From positions 1 through 15,827 of the forward strand of contig JACQMB010000038.1 in NCBI GenBank assembly GCA_016203765.1: a stretch of 15,827 nt of DNA, in the 5' to 3' direction. Every line of letters begins with the position of its first letter. Positions within the stretch are counted from its first letter, which is position 1. The stretch comes from Deltaproteobacteria bacterium (GTDB taxonomy: Bacteria > UBA10199 > SPLOWO2-01-44-7). The notes beneath the pieces were generated by a model, which saw only the letters and a program-made list of their open reading frames with translations, was not told the origin of the DNA and made no database searches. Of this stretch, positions 6,439 to 14,382 are shown in pieces. Made by a program: the position numbers and the translations under genes.

Positions 6439-7866
6439 ATGATCTTGGAAGAACCTCTACTTTGCGAACAAACCGTGCCGGGAAGGCAAGGCTATTCCCT
6501 CCCCGAGCCGGGGGCGAACCTTCCCCCCAAGGAATTCTTGCGCCAAGCGGCGGCCAAACTTCCGGAGGTTTCCGAGGTTGACGTGGTCCGCCATTTCGTC
6601 CGGCTCTCCCAGCAAAACTATTCCAAGGACGTCGGTCTTTTTCCACTCGGGTCCTGCACGATGAAATACAATCCGAAGACCACCGACGCGGCCGCCGCTT
6701 TGACAAATTTTGCACAGGCTCATCCGATGATTTCTGAAGAAGAGGTCCAAGGAAACCTCGAACTGATCTACGAACTCCAAAACTATCTGGCCGAAATCGG
6801 CGGGATGGACGCGGTCACGTGCTGGCCGGCCGCCGGCTCGCACGGCGAGCTGACCGGCATGATGATGATCCGGGCTTTTCACGCTTCAAAGGGGAATCCC
6901 CGCAAAAAAGTGATCATCCCCGACAGCGCGCACGGCACCAACCCGGCCTCGGCGGCGATCTGCCGGTATGAAGTCGTCACGGTGAAATCAAATCAGGACG
7001 GCATTCTCAATCCTGCCGACGTCAAGGCGGTCATGGATGAAGAAACCGCCGCCTTGATGATCACCAATCCCAATACCCTGGGCCTGTTCGAAAAAAACAT
7101 TCAGGAAATTTGCGAAATCGTTCACAAACAAGGGGGGCTCGTCTATTGCGACGGCGCCAACCTGAATGCCCTGCTGGGGATCGTTCAACTGGGCAAAGAG
7201 GGGGTCGACGTCCTCCATTTTAACCTGCATAAGACTTTTTCCACTCCGCACGGCGGCGGCGGCCCCGGGGCCGGGCCGGTTGGAGTTAAGAAAAAACTTG
7301 AACCTTTTCTCCCAACCCCTCTTATTATAAAAGAAAATGGACGATTTAATTTGGAAATGGCTCGTCCCCAATCGATCGGACGGATGAAAGCCTACTTTGG
7401 GAATTTCGGTATGTTGGTCAGGGCCTATGCCTATATCCGGGAGCTGGGTCCGGCGGGGTTGCGCCGCATTGCCGAAATGGCGGTGCTGAATGCCAACTAC
7501 ATCCGCAAGGGTCTGGAAAAAACCTACCACCTCCCCTATCCCTCTCCCTCTCTGCACGAATGCGTCTTTTCCGACAAATTACAGAAAGAGACCGGGGTCA
7601 AAACCCTCGATATCGCCAAACGGCTCATGGACTATGGCTTTCATCCCCCCACGATCTATTTTCCCTTGATTGTCCACGGGGCCCTGATGATCGAACCGAC
7701 CGAATCGGAACCGAAGGCGAGCCTTGATCAGTTTATCGCGGCGATGAAGGCGATCGCCAAAGAGTGCGAGGAAACTCCCGAACTGGTCCAAACCGCCCCC
7801 CACAAAACCTTCCGCGGCCGCCTGGATGAAGTGAAGGCGGCCAGGGAACTGAAGCTCCGATATTGA
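6439..7866 (+). CDS. gcvPB: Glycine dehydrogenase (decarboxylating) subunit 2
   Basis: This is the PLP-binding C-terminal half of P-protein, partner of GcvPA. At 475 aa it is full length. PLP-lysine is K265 in 'HFNLHKTFSTPHGGGGPG'. Other family blocks are 'LFPLGSCTMKYNPK' (68-80), 'AAGSHGELTGMM' (131-142), 'IPDSAHGTNPASAA' (160-173), 'NPNTLGLFE' (210-218), 'YCDGANLNA' (236-244) and 'MIEPTESEPKA' near the C-terminus. The gap to gcvPA is 34 nt and filled by a repeat and a heptamer array, unlike the overlaps elsewhere in this operon. No Shine-Dalgarno is visible. Translation therefore either relies on re-initiation or uses a weak site. The gene ends the operon; a weak inverted repeat follows. 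Confidence 0.96.
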   Translation: MILEEPLLCEQTVPGRQGYSLPEPGANLPPKEFLRQAAAKLPEVSEVDVVRHFVRLSQQNYSKDVGLFPLGSCTMKYNPKTTDAAAALTNFAQAHPMISEEEVQGNLELIYELQNYLAEIGGMDAVTCWPAAGSHGELTGMMMIRAFHASKGNPRKKVIIPDSAHGTNPASAAICRYEVVTVKSNQDGILNPADVKAVMDEETAALMITNPNTLGLFEKNIQEICEIVHKQGGLVYCDGANLNALLGIVQLGKEGVDVLHFNLHKTFSTPHGGGGPGAGPVGVKKKLEPFLPTPLIIKENGRFNLEMARPQSIGRMKAYFGNFGMLVRAYAYIRELGPAGLRRIAEMAVLNANYIRKGLEKTYHLPYPSPSLHECVFSDKLQKETGVKTLDIAKRLMDYGFHPPTIYFPLIVHGALMIEPTESEPKASLDQFIAAMKAIAKECEETPELVQTAPHKTFRGRLDEVKAARELKLRY

Positions 7867-7888
7867 CAATGCAATTAACTAGTTGTCA
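7864..7888. terminator. Weak inverted repeat after gcvPB
   Basis: TGACAA (7864-7869) and TTGTCA (7883-7888) form a 6-bp stem with a 13-nt loop; the loop contains the palindrome AACTAGTT. A short T-containing tail follows. It overlaps the gcvPB stop codon. It could be a poor terminator or an operator for the next gene; the sequence does not decide. Confidence 0.3.
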
Positions 7889-7945
7889 TTTAGATTTGTG
7901 ATGGGACGCTTTCCAATGGATTAGCGGAGATTTAGAGATAGAAAT

Positions 7946-8665
7946 ATGGATATTACCCTTCCCACCGAGGCCCATCTGGCGCGGATCTATTTTGAACTCG
8001 GCCGGGCCGGCGCCAGAGCCGTGGGCGAGAAAAAGCCTTGGCCCTACCACATTGAAAACCGCGAAGCGCTGTTGACTTTGGCGGCCGACTGGTCCCGCTT
8101 TGATCCCCGGCTCCTGGAAATTCTGGTCCAATACGGGGGCCGGGCCTGGGAGACCTTGCAACCCCAAAAACTGCGTCAAAATCTTGCCGCCATGGAAAGC
8201 CCCCAGGCCCTCGGGGTGATCGCCGCCTTTATTCAAACGGCCGATCCCCTCGCCCGGGAACGCAATCTCTTTTGGGATTATGTGGTCAAGGGTTTGAGGC
8301 CGGTCGAGGCACAATTTTATTTTCGCGATCTTTACCCTCTCGGAAGCCGGCTGGCTCAAAGGGCGGCCCGGGAAAGCCTGGCAGAATTCAAACGGTGGGG
8401 ATTTTTAGGACTGAGCCGGATTGTCATCGACCCGGCCACCCGGCAGGCCGCCGGGACCTGGGATCAGGAATCGCGCCACAACATCCTGAAACGCCTGTTT
8501 CGGGAAAAGGGGACGTTGCAGATTTCCGACTACCTGAAGGAAATTGAACAGACCCTTTCCCGCCAGCAGGCCCTCCTCGACCTCAAAAGTTTGAAAGCGA
8601 AACAAAAAGGAAAAGGCCGCAGTGCCCACTGGATCCTTCGCCCCGCTCCGCGGGGTTCAGGATGA
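7946..8665 (+). CDS. Unknown protein with predicted C-terminal winged-helix domain
   Basis: I do not recognise the family of this 239-aa soluble protein. The N-terminal part (1-115) is predicted mostly helical with no signal peptide. Residues about 177-231 look like a winged helix: 'RHNILKRLFREKGTLQISDYL' supplies the first helices, 'LSRQQALLDLKSL' resembles a recognition helix of the S-R-x-x-A-x-x-D-L-K type seen in DeoR- and Fic-associated wHTH domains, and 'KGKGRSAHWIL' resembles the beta wing. A DNA-binding role is inference. The last residues (RPAPRGSG) are encoded by a dispersed palindromic repeat at 8633-8663 that also provides the stop, so the tail is probably not ancestral. It stands alone between the gcv operon and a convergent operon. 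Confidence 0.75.
   Translation: MDITLPTEAHLARIYFELGRAGARAVGEKKPWPYHIENREALLTLAADWSRFDPRLLEILVQYGGRAWETLQPQKLRQNLAAMESPQALGVIAAFIQTADPLARERNLFWDYVVKGLRPVEAQFYFRDLYPLGSRLAQRAARESLAEFKRWGFLGLSRIVIDPATRQAAGTWDQESRHNILKRLFREKGTLQISDYLKEIEQTLSRQQALLDLKSLKAKQKGKGRSAHWILRPAPRGSG
8633..8663. terminator. Palindromic dispersed repeat shared by two convergent genes
   Basis: Stem parts are ATCCT (8633-8637) with AGGAT (8659-8663), and CCCCGC (8641-8646) with GCGGGG (8650-8655), with loop TCC and a 3x3 internal mismatch. The CCTTCG...TTCAGGAT pattern matches a repeat type widespread in bacterial genomes. Only 2 nt separate the two converging stop codons (8663-8665 plus, 8668-8670 minus), so the hairpin probably ends transcription from both sides, though no T-run follows on either strand. 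Confidence 0.6.
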
Positions 8666-8667
8666 CA

Positions 8668-9225
8668 TCAAGGACTCCATTTTAGCGTGCTTTTTCCAAC
8701 CACGCTCCGCAGAGTCAGTCGGAAAGAATCGCCCAGGGGGGCCTTGGGAAAAACGACCCGGTAGCCTTTGGACCAGCGGTTTAAATAGGGATACATCACC
8801 TCTTCGTAGGGGTGAACGCCGACCGGTTCCACCAGGGTCGGCGAAAGGACCTCGCCGGCCTCCGTGGTCAGGACCATCTCCCAAAAGGAATCCGAGCCGG
8901 AGGTAATATGGCGGTATGGTTTGCGGGTATAGATCCCCACAAAAAACTCATGGGCCTCGGCCTGCTTTTTCTCCTCGGCGGCAATATATTGAGCCGCCTC
9001 GACCGGCTCGAGATATTTTTTCTTGGTGTGCCGCTCGGCCTTGGCGCGGCGAAACTCTGGGCTGAAATAGGTGGCATGCCAGATGGCCTTGGCGTGAACG
9101 TCCGTCACCGCATACATCTGCTTTGACTTCGTCCATTTATTTAAAACCGACCGGTAGCCGGCCTGGGCGGGAAGGCAAACGCTAAGCAGGCATAAAACGA
9201 TCAAACCACTGTTCCATTTCCGCAT
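8668..9225 (-). CDS. Secreted protein of unknown function
   Basis: I do not recognise this 185-aa protein. It begins with a clear Sec signal peptide (positively charged MRK, hydrophobic core to residue 20, cleavage predicted at AQA-GY after residue 22). The mature part has no Cys, a basic, helical middle section (residues 57-92, rich in Lys, Glu and Ala) and a C-terminal half with aromatic, probably beta-rich segments ('YRHITSGSDSFWEMVLTT', 'GYRVVFPK', 'SFRLTLRSVVG'). I chose the ATG at 9225 because AAGAGGA lies 5 nt upstream and the signal peptide starts there; a longer form from 9276 would spoil it. It overlaps the hydrolase gene by 44 nt and is the last gene of the dnaJ operon. A periplasmic location is likely. 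Confidence 0.75.
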   Translation of the reverse strand: MRKWNSGLIVLCLLSVCLPAQAGYRSVLNKWTKSKQMYAVTDVHAKAIWHATYFSPEFRRAKAERHTKKKYLEPVEAAQYIAAEEKKQAEAHEFFVGIYTRKPYRHITSGSDSFWEMVLTTEAGEVLSPTLVEPVGVHPYEEVMYPYLNRWSKGYRVVFPKAPLGDSFRLTLRSVVGKSTLKWSP

Positions 9226-10024
9226 AAATTTCCTCTTTTCCCGTTTCGTTGAGCAATTCGTGATACTTCCCTTCATAAAGCTTTAGCCTTTTTTCTTCAA
9301 GTTGTAATTGATTGTAAAAACGCTCGGTCCCCTTGGGCGAACAGTAGACATCCTCCAGACCATGTAACATCAACAGGGGGGTCTGAATCCGGCGGGCCTT
9401 TTCAAAAATGCTTCCCAAATTCTCCAGCAAGACCTTCCCAATCCCGAGGGTAACGTAATCGGAGATCAGCGGATCGTTTTTGTACTCGGCAAAGACCCTC
9501 GGGTCATGGCTCAGCTTGGAGGGATCGGTCAGGTTTTTCAATTTCATCTGCGGCCAGACCGGCAGAACCATCCGCCCCAAACGCTCCTGCCATTTCGGCA
9601 TGGTCAGGGCAATCTCCAGATTGGGGGAAGCGGCGCAGGCGGCCTGAAAACGCCCCGGATACTCGGCCAAAAAATTGAGAAGGACCTGCCCGCCGAAGCT
9701 GTGGCCGGCCAAAAAGAGGGGCGATGGCGGAATGGAGTTGCGGCTGAAATCGAGATAATCGCTTAAATCCTCCATCAATGTTTCAAATCGCCGCACAAAA
9801 ACCCTTTTTCCTTCCGAACGGCCGTGCCCCCTCTGGTCATAGAGCCAGACCCGGTAGCCCTTTTGGTTGAAATACCGAACGAAAGACCGGTACCGCCCGC
9901 AATGCTCCCCCATGCCGTGGACGAAGACCAGCGTGGCCTTGAAGTCGGGCGGGGTCCAGTGTTCGTAGTGGAGTTGGGTGCCGTCGCGGGATTTAAATTT
10001 GCCGGTTTTTAGGTCATGAGTCAT
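9182..10024 (-). CDS. Alpha/beta hydrolase, monoacylglycerol lipase-like
   Basis: This 280-aa serine hydrolase of the Hydrolase_4 / PldB-type group probably acts on monoacylglycerols or lysophospholipids (substrate inferred from family). The catalytic triad is visible: nucleophile S109 in 'GHSFGG', D225 in 'HGLEDVYCSP' and H255 in 'KYHELLNE'. The oxyanion-side motif 'VHGMGEHCGRY' (35-45) and 'DQRGHGRSEG' (63-72) are typical. No signal peptide is present, so it is cytoplasmic. The ATG at 10024 lies inside a heptamer array that also contains the dnaJ stop (10028-10030). The array offers ATG in three frames, and only this one opens the gene. There is no Shine-Dalgarno. It sits between dnaJ and a secreted-protein gene in one operon. 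Confidence 0.9.
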   Translation of the reverse strand: MTHDLKTGKFKSRDGTQLHYEHWTPPDFKATLVFVHGMGEHCGRYRSFVRYFNQKGYRVWLYDQRGHGRSEGKRVFVRRFETLMEDLSDYLDFSRNSIPPSPLFLAGHSFGGQVLLNFLAEYPGRFQAACAASPNLEIALTMPKWQERLGRMVLPVWPQMKLKNLTDPSKLSHDPRVFAEYKNDPLISDYVTLGIGKVLLENLGSIFEKARRIQTPLLMLHGLEDVYCSPKGTERFYNQLQLEEKRLKLYEGKYHELLNETGKEEIYAEMEQWFDRFMPA

Positions 10025-10033
10025 GGGTCATGA
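10013..10033. repeat. Heptanucleotide tandem array at the dnaJ-hydrolase junction
   Basis: Three 7-bp units, GTCATGA, GTCATGG and GTCATGA, are followed by a partial unit. On the minus strand the repeat is GACYCAT. It contains the dnaJ stop codon and the hydrolase start codon. Because the unit includes ATG and is 7 bp long, ATG recurs in all three frames. Confidence 0.7.
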
Positions 10034-11095
10034 GTTGGAAAACTCATCTAAAAGTTTCTTTTGTTCGCGTGATAATTTTTTTGGGGTTTTCACCATCACC
10101 CTGATTATTTGATCCCCGCGTCTACCGTTATGTACGTTCGGGATTCCCATTTTTTTTAGACGGATCTCCTCACCGGTGTCGATCCCTTCCGGAAGGGAAA
10201 CGGTGTGATCGCCGTTCAAGGTCGGGACCTTCACCGAATGACCCAACGCCGCATCGGTCATGGCCACCGGCAGGGCGCAATAAATATCATCCCCATGGCG
10301 TTCAAAGAAAGAATGGGATTGCACATGAACCTCCACGTACAAATCGCCGGCCCCTCCTCCTTGCAGACCGGCGTGTCCCTCGCCGCGAATAATCAGGCGC
10401 ATGCCGTCCTCCACGCCGGGGGGGACCTTGACCGTTAAATTCTTTTTCTTTCGCACCCGCCCCTGCCCGCGGCATTCTTCGCATGGGTCGGCCAAAAACT
10501 CCCCCTCGCCGCGACAACGCGGGCAGGTGGTTTGGATCATGAAAAAACCCTGCGAGTGGGCCACCTGCCCGCTCCCTCCGCAAGTGGCGCACGACTTGCG
10601 TTTGCCCGTTTTGGAACCGGCACCGTTGCAGGCCTCACAGGCCCCCTCTTTATGAACCGGCACCTCTTTTTTCACCCCCTGCACCATTTCTTCAAAGGTA
10701 ATCGTTAAAGGGACACCCACGTCCCCCCCGTGGCGGGCGCGGCCTCGGCGAGACCCCCTCCCCAAGCCGCCAAAACCGCCCAAGCCCCCGCCGAAAAATT
10801 CCTCAAAAATATCGCCGAACGAGCTGAAAATATCCTCCATCCGGTCAAAGCCATGGAAGCCTCTCCCCTCCAAGCCGGCATGGCCGAACTGATCGTAGAT
10901 TTGGCGTTTTTGCGGGTCGCTCAAGACTTCATAGGCCTCGGAGGCCTCCTTGAATTTCTCTTCGGCATGGGGATCTTCGCGGTTCCGGTCGGGATGAAAT
11001 TGAAGGGCCTTTTGCCGGTAGGCCTTCTTAACTTGGGGTTGGTCGGCGTCACGCGCCAACCCCAAAATCTCATAGTAATCCCTCTTGGCGGTCAT
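10028..11095 (-). CDS. dnaJ: Chaperone DnaJ (type I Hsp40)
   Basis: DnaJ stimulates DnaK's ATPase and delivers unfolded clients. All four regions are present: the J domain with H34-P35-D36, a short Gly/Phe-rich stretch (about 71-118), four CxxCxGxG zinc-binding repeats (C153/C156, C169/C172, C191/C194, C205/C208) and the C-terminal substrate-binding domains. At 355 aa it is a little shorter than the E. coli protein. It is transcribed away from dnaK, whereas most bacteria place dnaJ downstream in the same direction. AAGGCGG before the ATG may act as a ribosome binding site, and a TTGACT box lies 32 nt upstream. The stop codon falls within a heptamer array shared with the next gene. Confidence 0.96.
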   Translation of the reverse strand: MTAKRDYYEILGLARDADQPQVKKAYRQKALQFHPDRNREDPHAEEKFKEASEAYEVLSDPQKRQIYDQFGHAGLEGRGFHGFDRMEDIFSSFGDIFEEFFGGGLGGFGGLGRGSRRGRARHGGDVGVPLTITFEEMVQGVKKEVPVHKEGACEACNGAGSKTGKRKSCATCGGSGQVAHSQGFFMIQTTCPRCRGEGEFLADPCEECRGQGRVRKKKNLTVKVPPGVEDGMRLIIRGEGHAGLQGGGAGDLYVEVHVQSHSFFERHGDDIYCALPVAMTDAALGHSVKVPTLNGDHTVSLPEGIDTGEEIRLKKMGIPNVHNGRRGDQIIRVMVKTPKKLSREQKKLLDEFSNS

Positions 11096-11103
11096 AACCG
11101 CCT

Positions 11104-11133
11104 TTAATCTGTGGGTAAACGTGATTAAGTCAA
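11104..11133 (-). promoter_or_regulatory. Possible dnaJ promoter
   Basis: On the minus strand TTGACT (11128-11133) is followed after 18 nt by GATTAA (11104-11109), a weak -10. The -35 box is 32 nt from the ATG, matching the spacing at dnaK. The poor -10 keeps confidence low. Confidence 0.35.
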
Positions 11134-11155
11134 GGAAAAATCTAGGCTTACGTTA

Positions 11156-11185
11156 TTGACAATTTTACCGATGGGCCCATATAAG
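11156..11185 (+). promoter_or_regulatory. dnaK promoter, sigma-70-like with heat-shock-like -10 overlap
   Basis: TTGACA (11156-11161) and TATAAG (11180-11185) are 18 nt apart, and the ATG is 8 nt after the -10, so the transcript would be leaderless or nearly so. GCCCATAT (11175-11182) matches 7 of 8 bases of the sigma-32 -10 consensus CCCCATNT, 14 nt after TTGACA; this could be a dual promoter (inference). A perfect 10-bp palindrome, ATGGGCCCAT (11171-11180), fills the end of the spacer and could be an operator. No CIRCE element is visible. Confidence 0.7.
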
Positions 11186-11193
11186 CGCTCATC

Positions 11194-13100
<1,907 letters not shown>

Positions 13101-13101
<1 letters not shown>

Positions 13102-13135
13102 GACCATGGACCAGGGACTAGGGACTAGGGACCGT
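13101..13135. repeat. Heptanucleotide tandem array after dnaK (five GGACYNN units)
   Basis: Units are GGACCAT, GGACCAG, GGACTAG, GGACTAG and GGACCGT. The first four bases are invariant and the last three vary. The first G is the last base of the dnaK stop codon. The GGACCGT unit also occurs, inverted, in the gcvPA-gcvPB array. Confidence 0.75.
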
Positions 13136-13178
13136 ATCTAACTGCCTATAACAAAAGAGCTTTCCTTAAATATCCTCC

Positions 13179-13207
13179 CATCAGCCTATCTGTACATCAG
13201 CCCATCT
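13179..13207 (+). repeat. 13-bp direct repeat just upstream of the sigma-54 promoter
   Basis: CATCAGCCTATCT (13179-13191) and CATCAGCCCATCT (13195-13207) differ at one base and repeat with a 16-bp period. They end one base before the -24 region, at about -57 to -29 of the predicted start, so they could bind a regulator. That role is inference. Confidence 0.5.
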
Positions 13208-13208
13208 T

Positions 13209-13225
13209 TTGGCACGTAACTTGCA
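13209..13225 (+). promoter_or_regulatory. Sigma-54 (RpoN) -24/-12 promoter
   Basis: TTGGCACGTAACTTGCA matches the consensus TTGGCACG-N4-TTGCA. GG is at 13211-13212 and GC at 13223-13224 with exactly 10 bases between. Transcription should start near 13236, giving a 66-nt leader before the lipoprotein ATG. Sigma-54 promoters need an AAA+ enhancer-binding activator, and no activator gene is in this window. Confidence 0.88.
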
Positions 13226-13301
13226 TATTTTAGGGTCTGGTTGGGTCTTTTGGGCCCGGCTGAAAATTGGAAAAAATGGGGGTAAAATAAAGGAGTCAGC
13301 C

Positions 13302-14363
13302 ATGAAGAAAACACTTTCACTCATCGTGATCCTTTCCCTGGCACTGGCCGCCTGTCATAACCGCCGGGTCTTTCAGGAAGCCGATGACGGTCTTGGATTG
13401 GACGACGGCGCCACCAGACGAAGTGGCGGCGGTGGCGGTGGTGGCGGCGGTGATTTGAGTCTCCCCCCGCCGGGTCCGCCTGTTTTTGTGGTGGAGAGCA
13501 TCAGGACCCATAACGAAGCCGGCGATTTGTTGAACAGCCGGAGTTTTGAATACAATGAAAATGGATTTTTGGTGCGCGACGAGCGGAATGATCCTTTCGG
13601 AGTCTACTTAACAACCTCAACCTATACCTACCTTGAGGATAATATTGTAGCAATAAACACCGAATCGAACCTCCCGGTCCTGCCTGTGTGGGTGGAGGGT
13701 TGCCCCTGTCTACCACGATGGCAACTCGACGCCTCCGGCCGGATTATCGAAGACGCAATTAACGGTGCCGCCGGACCGGTTTCCCGAACAGCCTATGAAT
13801 ACCCTGATAACCAAAGCCGGTATCCCTCTTCGATACGCTTTTTCGAAGATGCGGACCACAATGGTTCTGCGGACAGCGCCCCCTATTTTGAAGTCTCCTA
13901 TACGTTTGATGAACAACACCGGCCTCTCACCCAAACCTTTTCCGGAGGCCGAAACGAATCTCGTACCTGGGAATTTGATACCCATGGCCGTGTCCAAAAG
14001 ATCAGAATCGAAAGGCAGGAGGGGGACCGAATGATCCACGACGTAGTTTTGTTCACCAACGTTTTTTATCCCGACGGCACATTGCGCGGCCAGAATATAC
14101 AATTTAATAGGGGTGGAGTGAGAATACATTCGAGCACCATTGAAATCGTAGAATCGGATTCCGCTGGGCGGATCACAACATACCTCCACGACTTTGAGGG
14201 AGCCGCCGGAGCCGCCGGAGGCGCCGACGGCACCACCGACCACAACACTTACATAACCTACGTCGAGGTCCCCCAACAGCTTTGGCCCTATGACATCGTG
14301 CCCGACATTCAGGAAGAACTGCTTTGGGGAGGAACGGCGTTAAGTCAGATTCCAGGTTTTTAA
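13302..14363 (+). CDS. Surface lipoprotein with YD/RHS-like repeats
   Basis: This is a 353-aa predicted lipoprotein. MKK, a hydrophobic core and the lipobox L-A-A-C18 form a type II signal peptide. A low-complexity linker follows, with nine Gly residues (42-50) and a Pro-rich stretch. The body has about six beta-hairpin-like repeats of the YD/RHS type, for example 'FEYNENGFLVRDE' (82-94), 'WQLDASGRIIED' (140-151), 'YTFDEQHRPLTQT' (200-212), 'WEFDTHGRVQKI' (223-234) and 'DSAGRITTY' (286-294). D183-x-D185-x-N187-G-x-x-D191 resembles a calcium-binding DxDxNGxxD loop. The ATG at 13302 has AAGGAG 6 nt upstream; a longer reading frame from the sigma-54 site is rejected. No enzyme domain or large RHS toxin region is seen. 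First gene after a sigma-54 promoter; function unknown. Confidence 0.8.
   Translation: MKKTLSLIVILSLALAACHNRRVFQEADDGLGLDDGATRRSGGGGGGGGGDLSLPPPGPPVFVVESIRTHNEAGDLLNSRSFEYNENGFLVRDERNDPFGVYLTTSTYTYLEDNIVAINTESNLPVLPVWVEGCPCLPRWQLDASGRIIEDAINGAAGPVSRTAYEYPDNQSRYPSSIRFFEDADHNGSADSAPYFEVSYTFDEQHRPLTQTFSGGRNESRTWEFDTHGRVQKIRIERQEGDRMIHDVVLFTNVFYPDGTLRGQNIQFNRGGVRIHSSTIEIVESDSAGRITTYLHDFEGAAGAAGGADGTTDHNTYITYVEVPQQLWPYDIVPDIQEELLWGGTALSQIPGF
14200..14228 (+). repeat. 9-bp tandem repeat in the lipoprotein gene
   Basis: Three near-identical copies of GAGCCGCCG (the third has one change, GAGGCGCCG) encode the Gly/Ala-rich run around residues 300-308. Being a multiple of three, changes in copy number would alter length but not frame. 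Confidence 0.6.
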
Positions 14364-14382
14364 GAAATGAAAGGGGGGATTT

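Noticed and set aside
11096..11193. CIRCE (HrcA) operator at dnaK/dnaJ
   Set aside because: No TTAGCACTC-N9-GAGTGCTAA pattern or close variant is present; the only palindrome is ATGGGCCCAT.
13209..13301. Longer lipoprotein start upstream of 13302
   Set aside because: The frame would begin inside the sigma-54 promoter and would bury the lipoprotein signal peptide; AAGGAG supports 13302.
13427..13452. GGCGGT-type simple repeat as a phase-variation switch
   Set aside because: The units are multiples of three and encode poly-Gly, so slippage changes linker length and not frame.
13302..14363. RHS-type toxin (polymorphic toxin) call
   Set aside because: Only a few YD-like hairpins exist; there is no RHS core, no cleavage motif and no C-terminal toxin domain or immunity gene.
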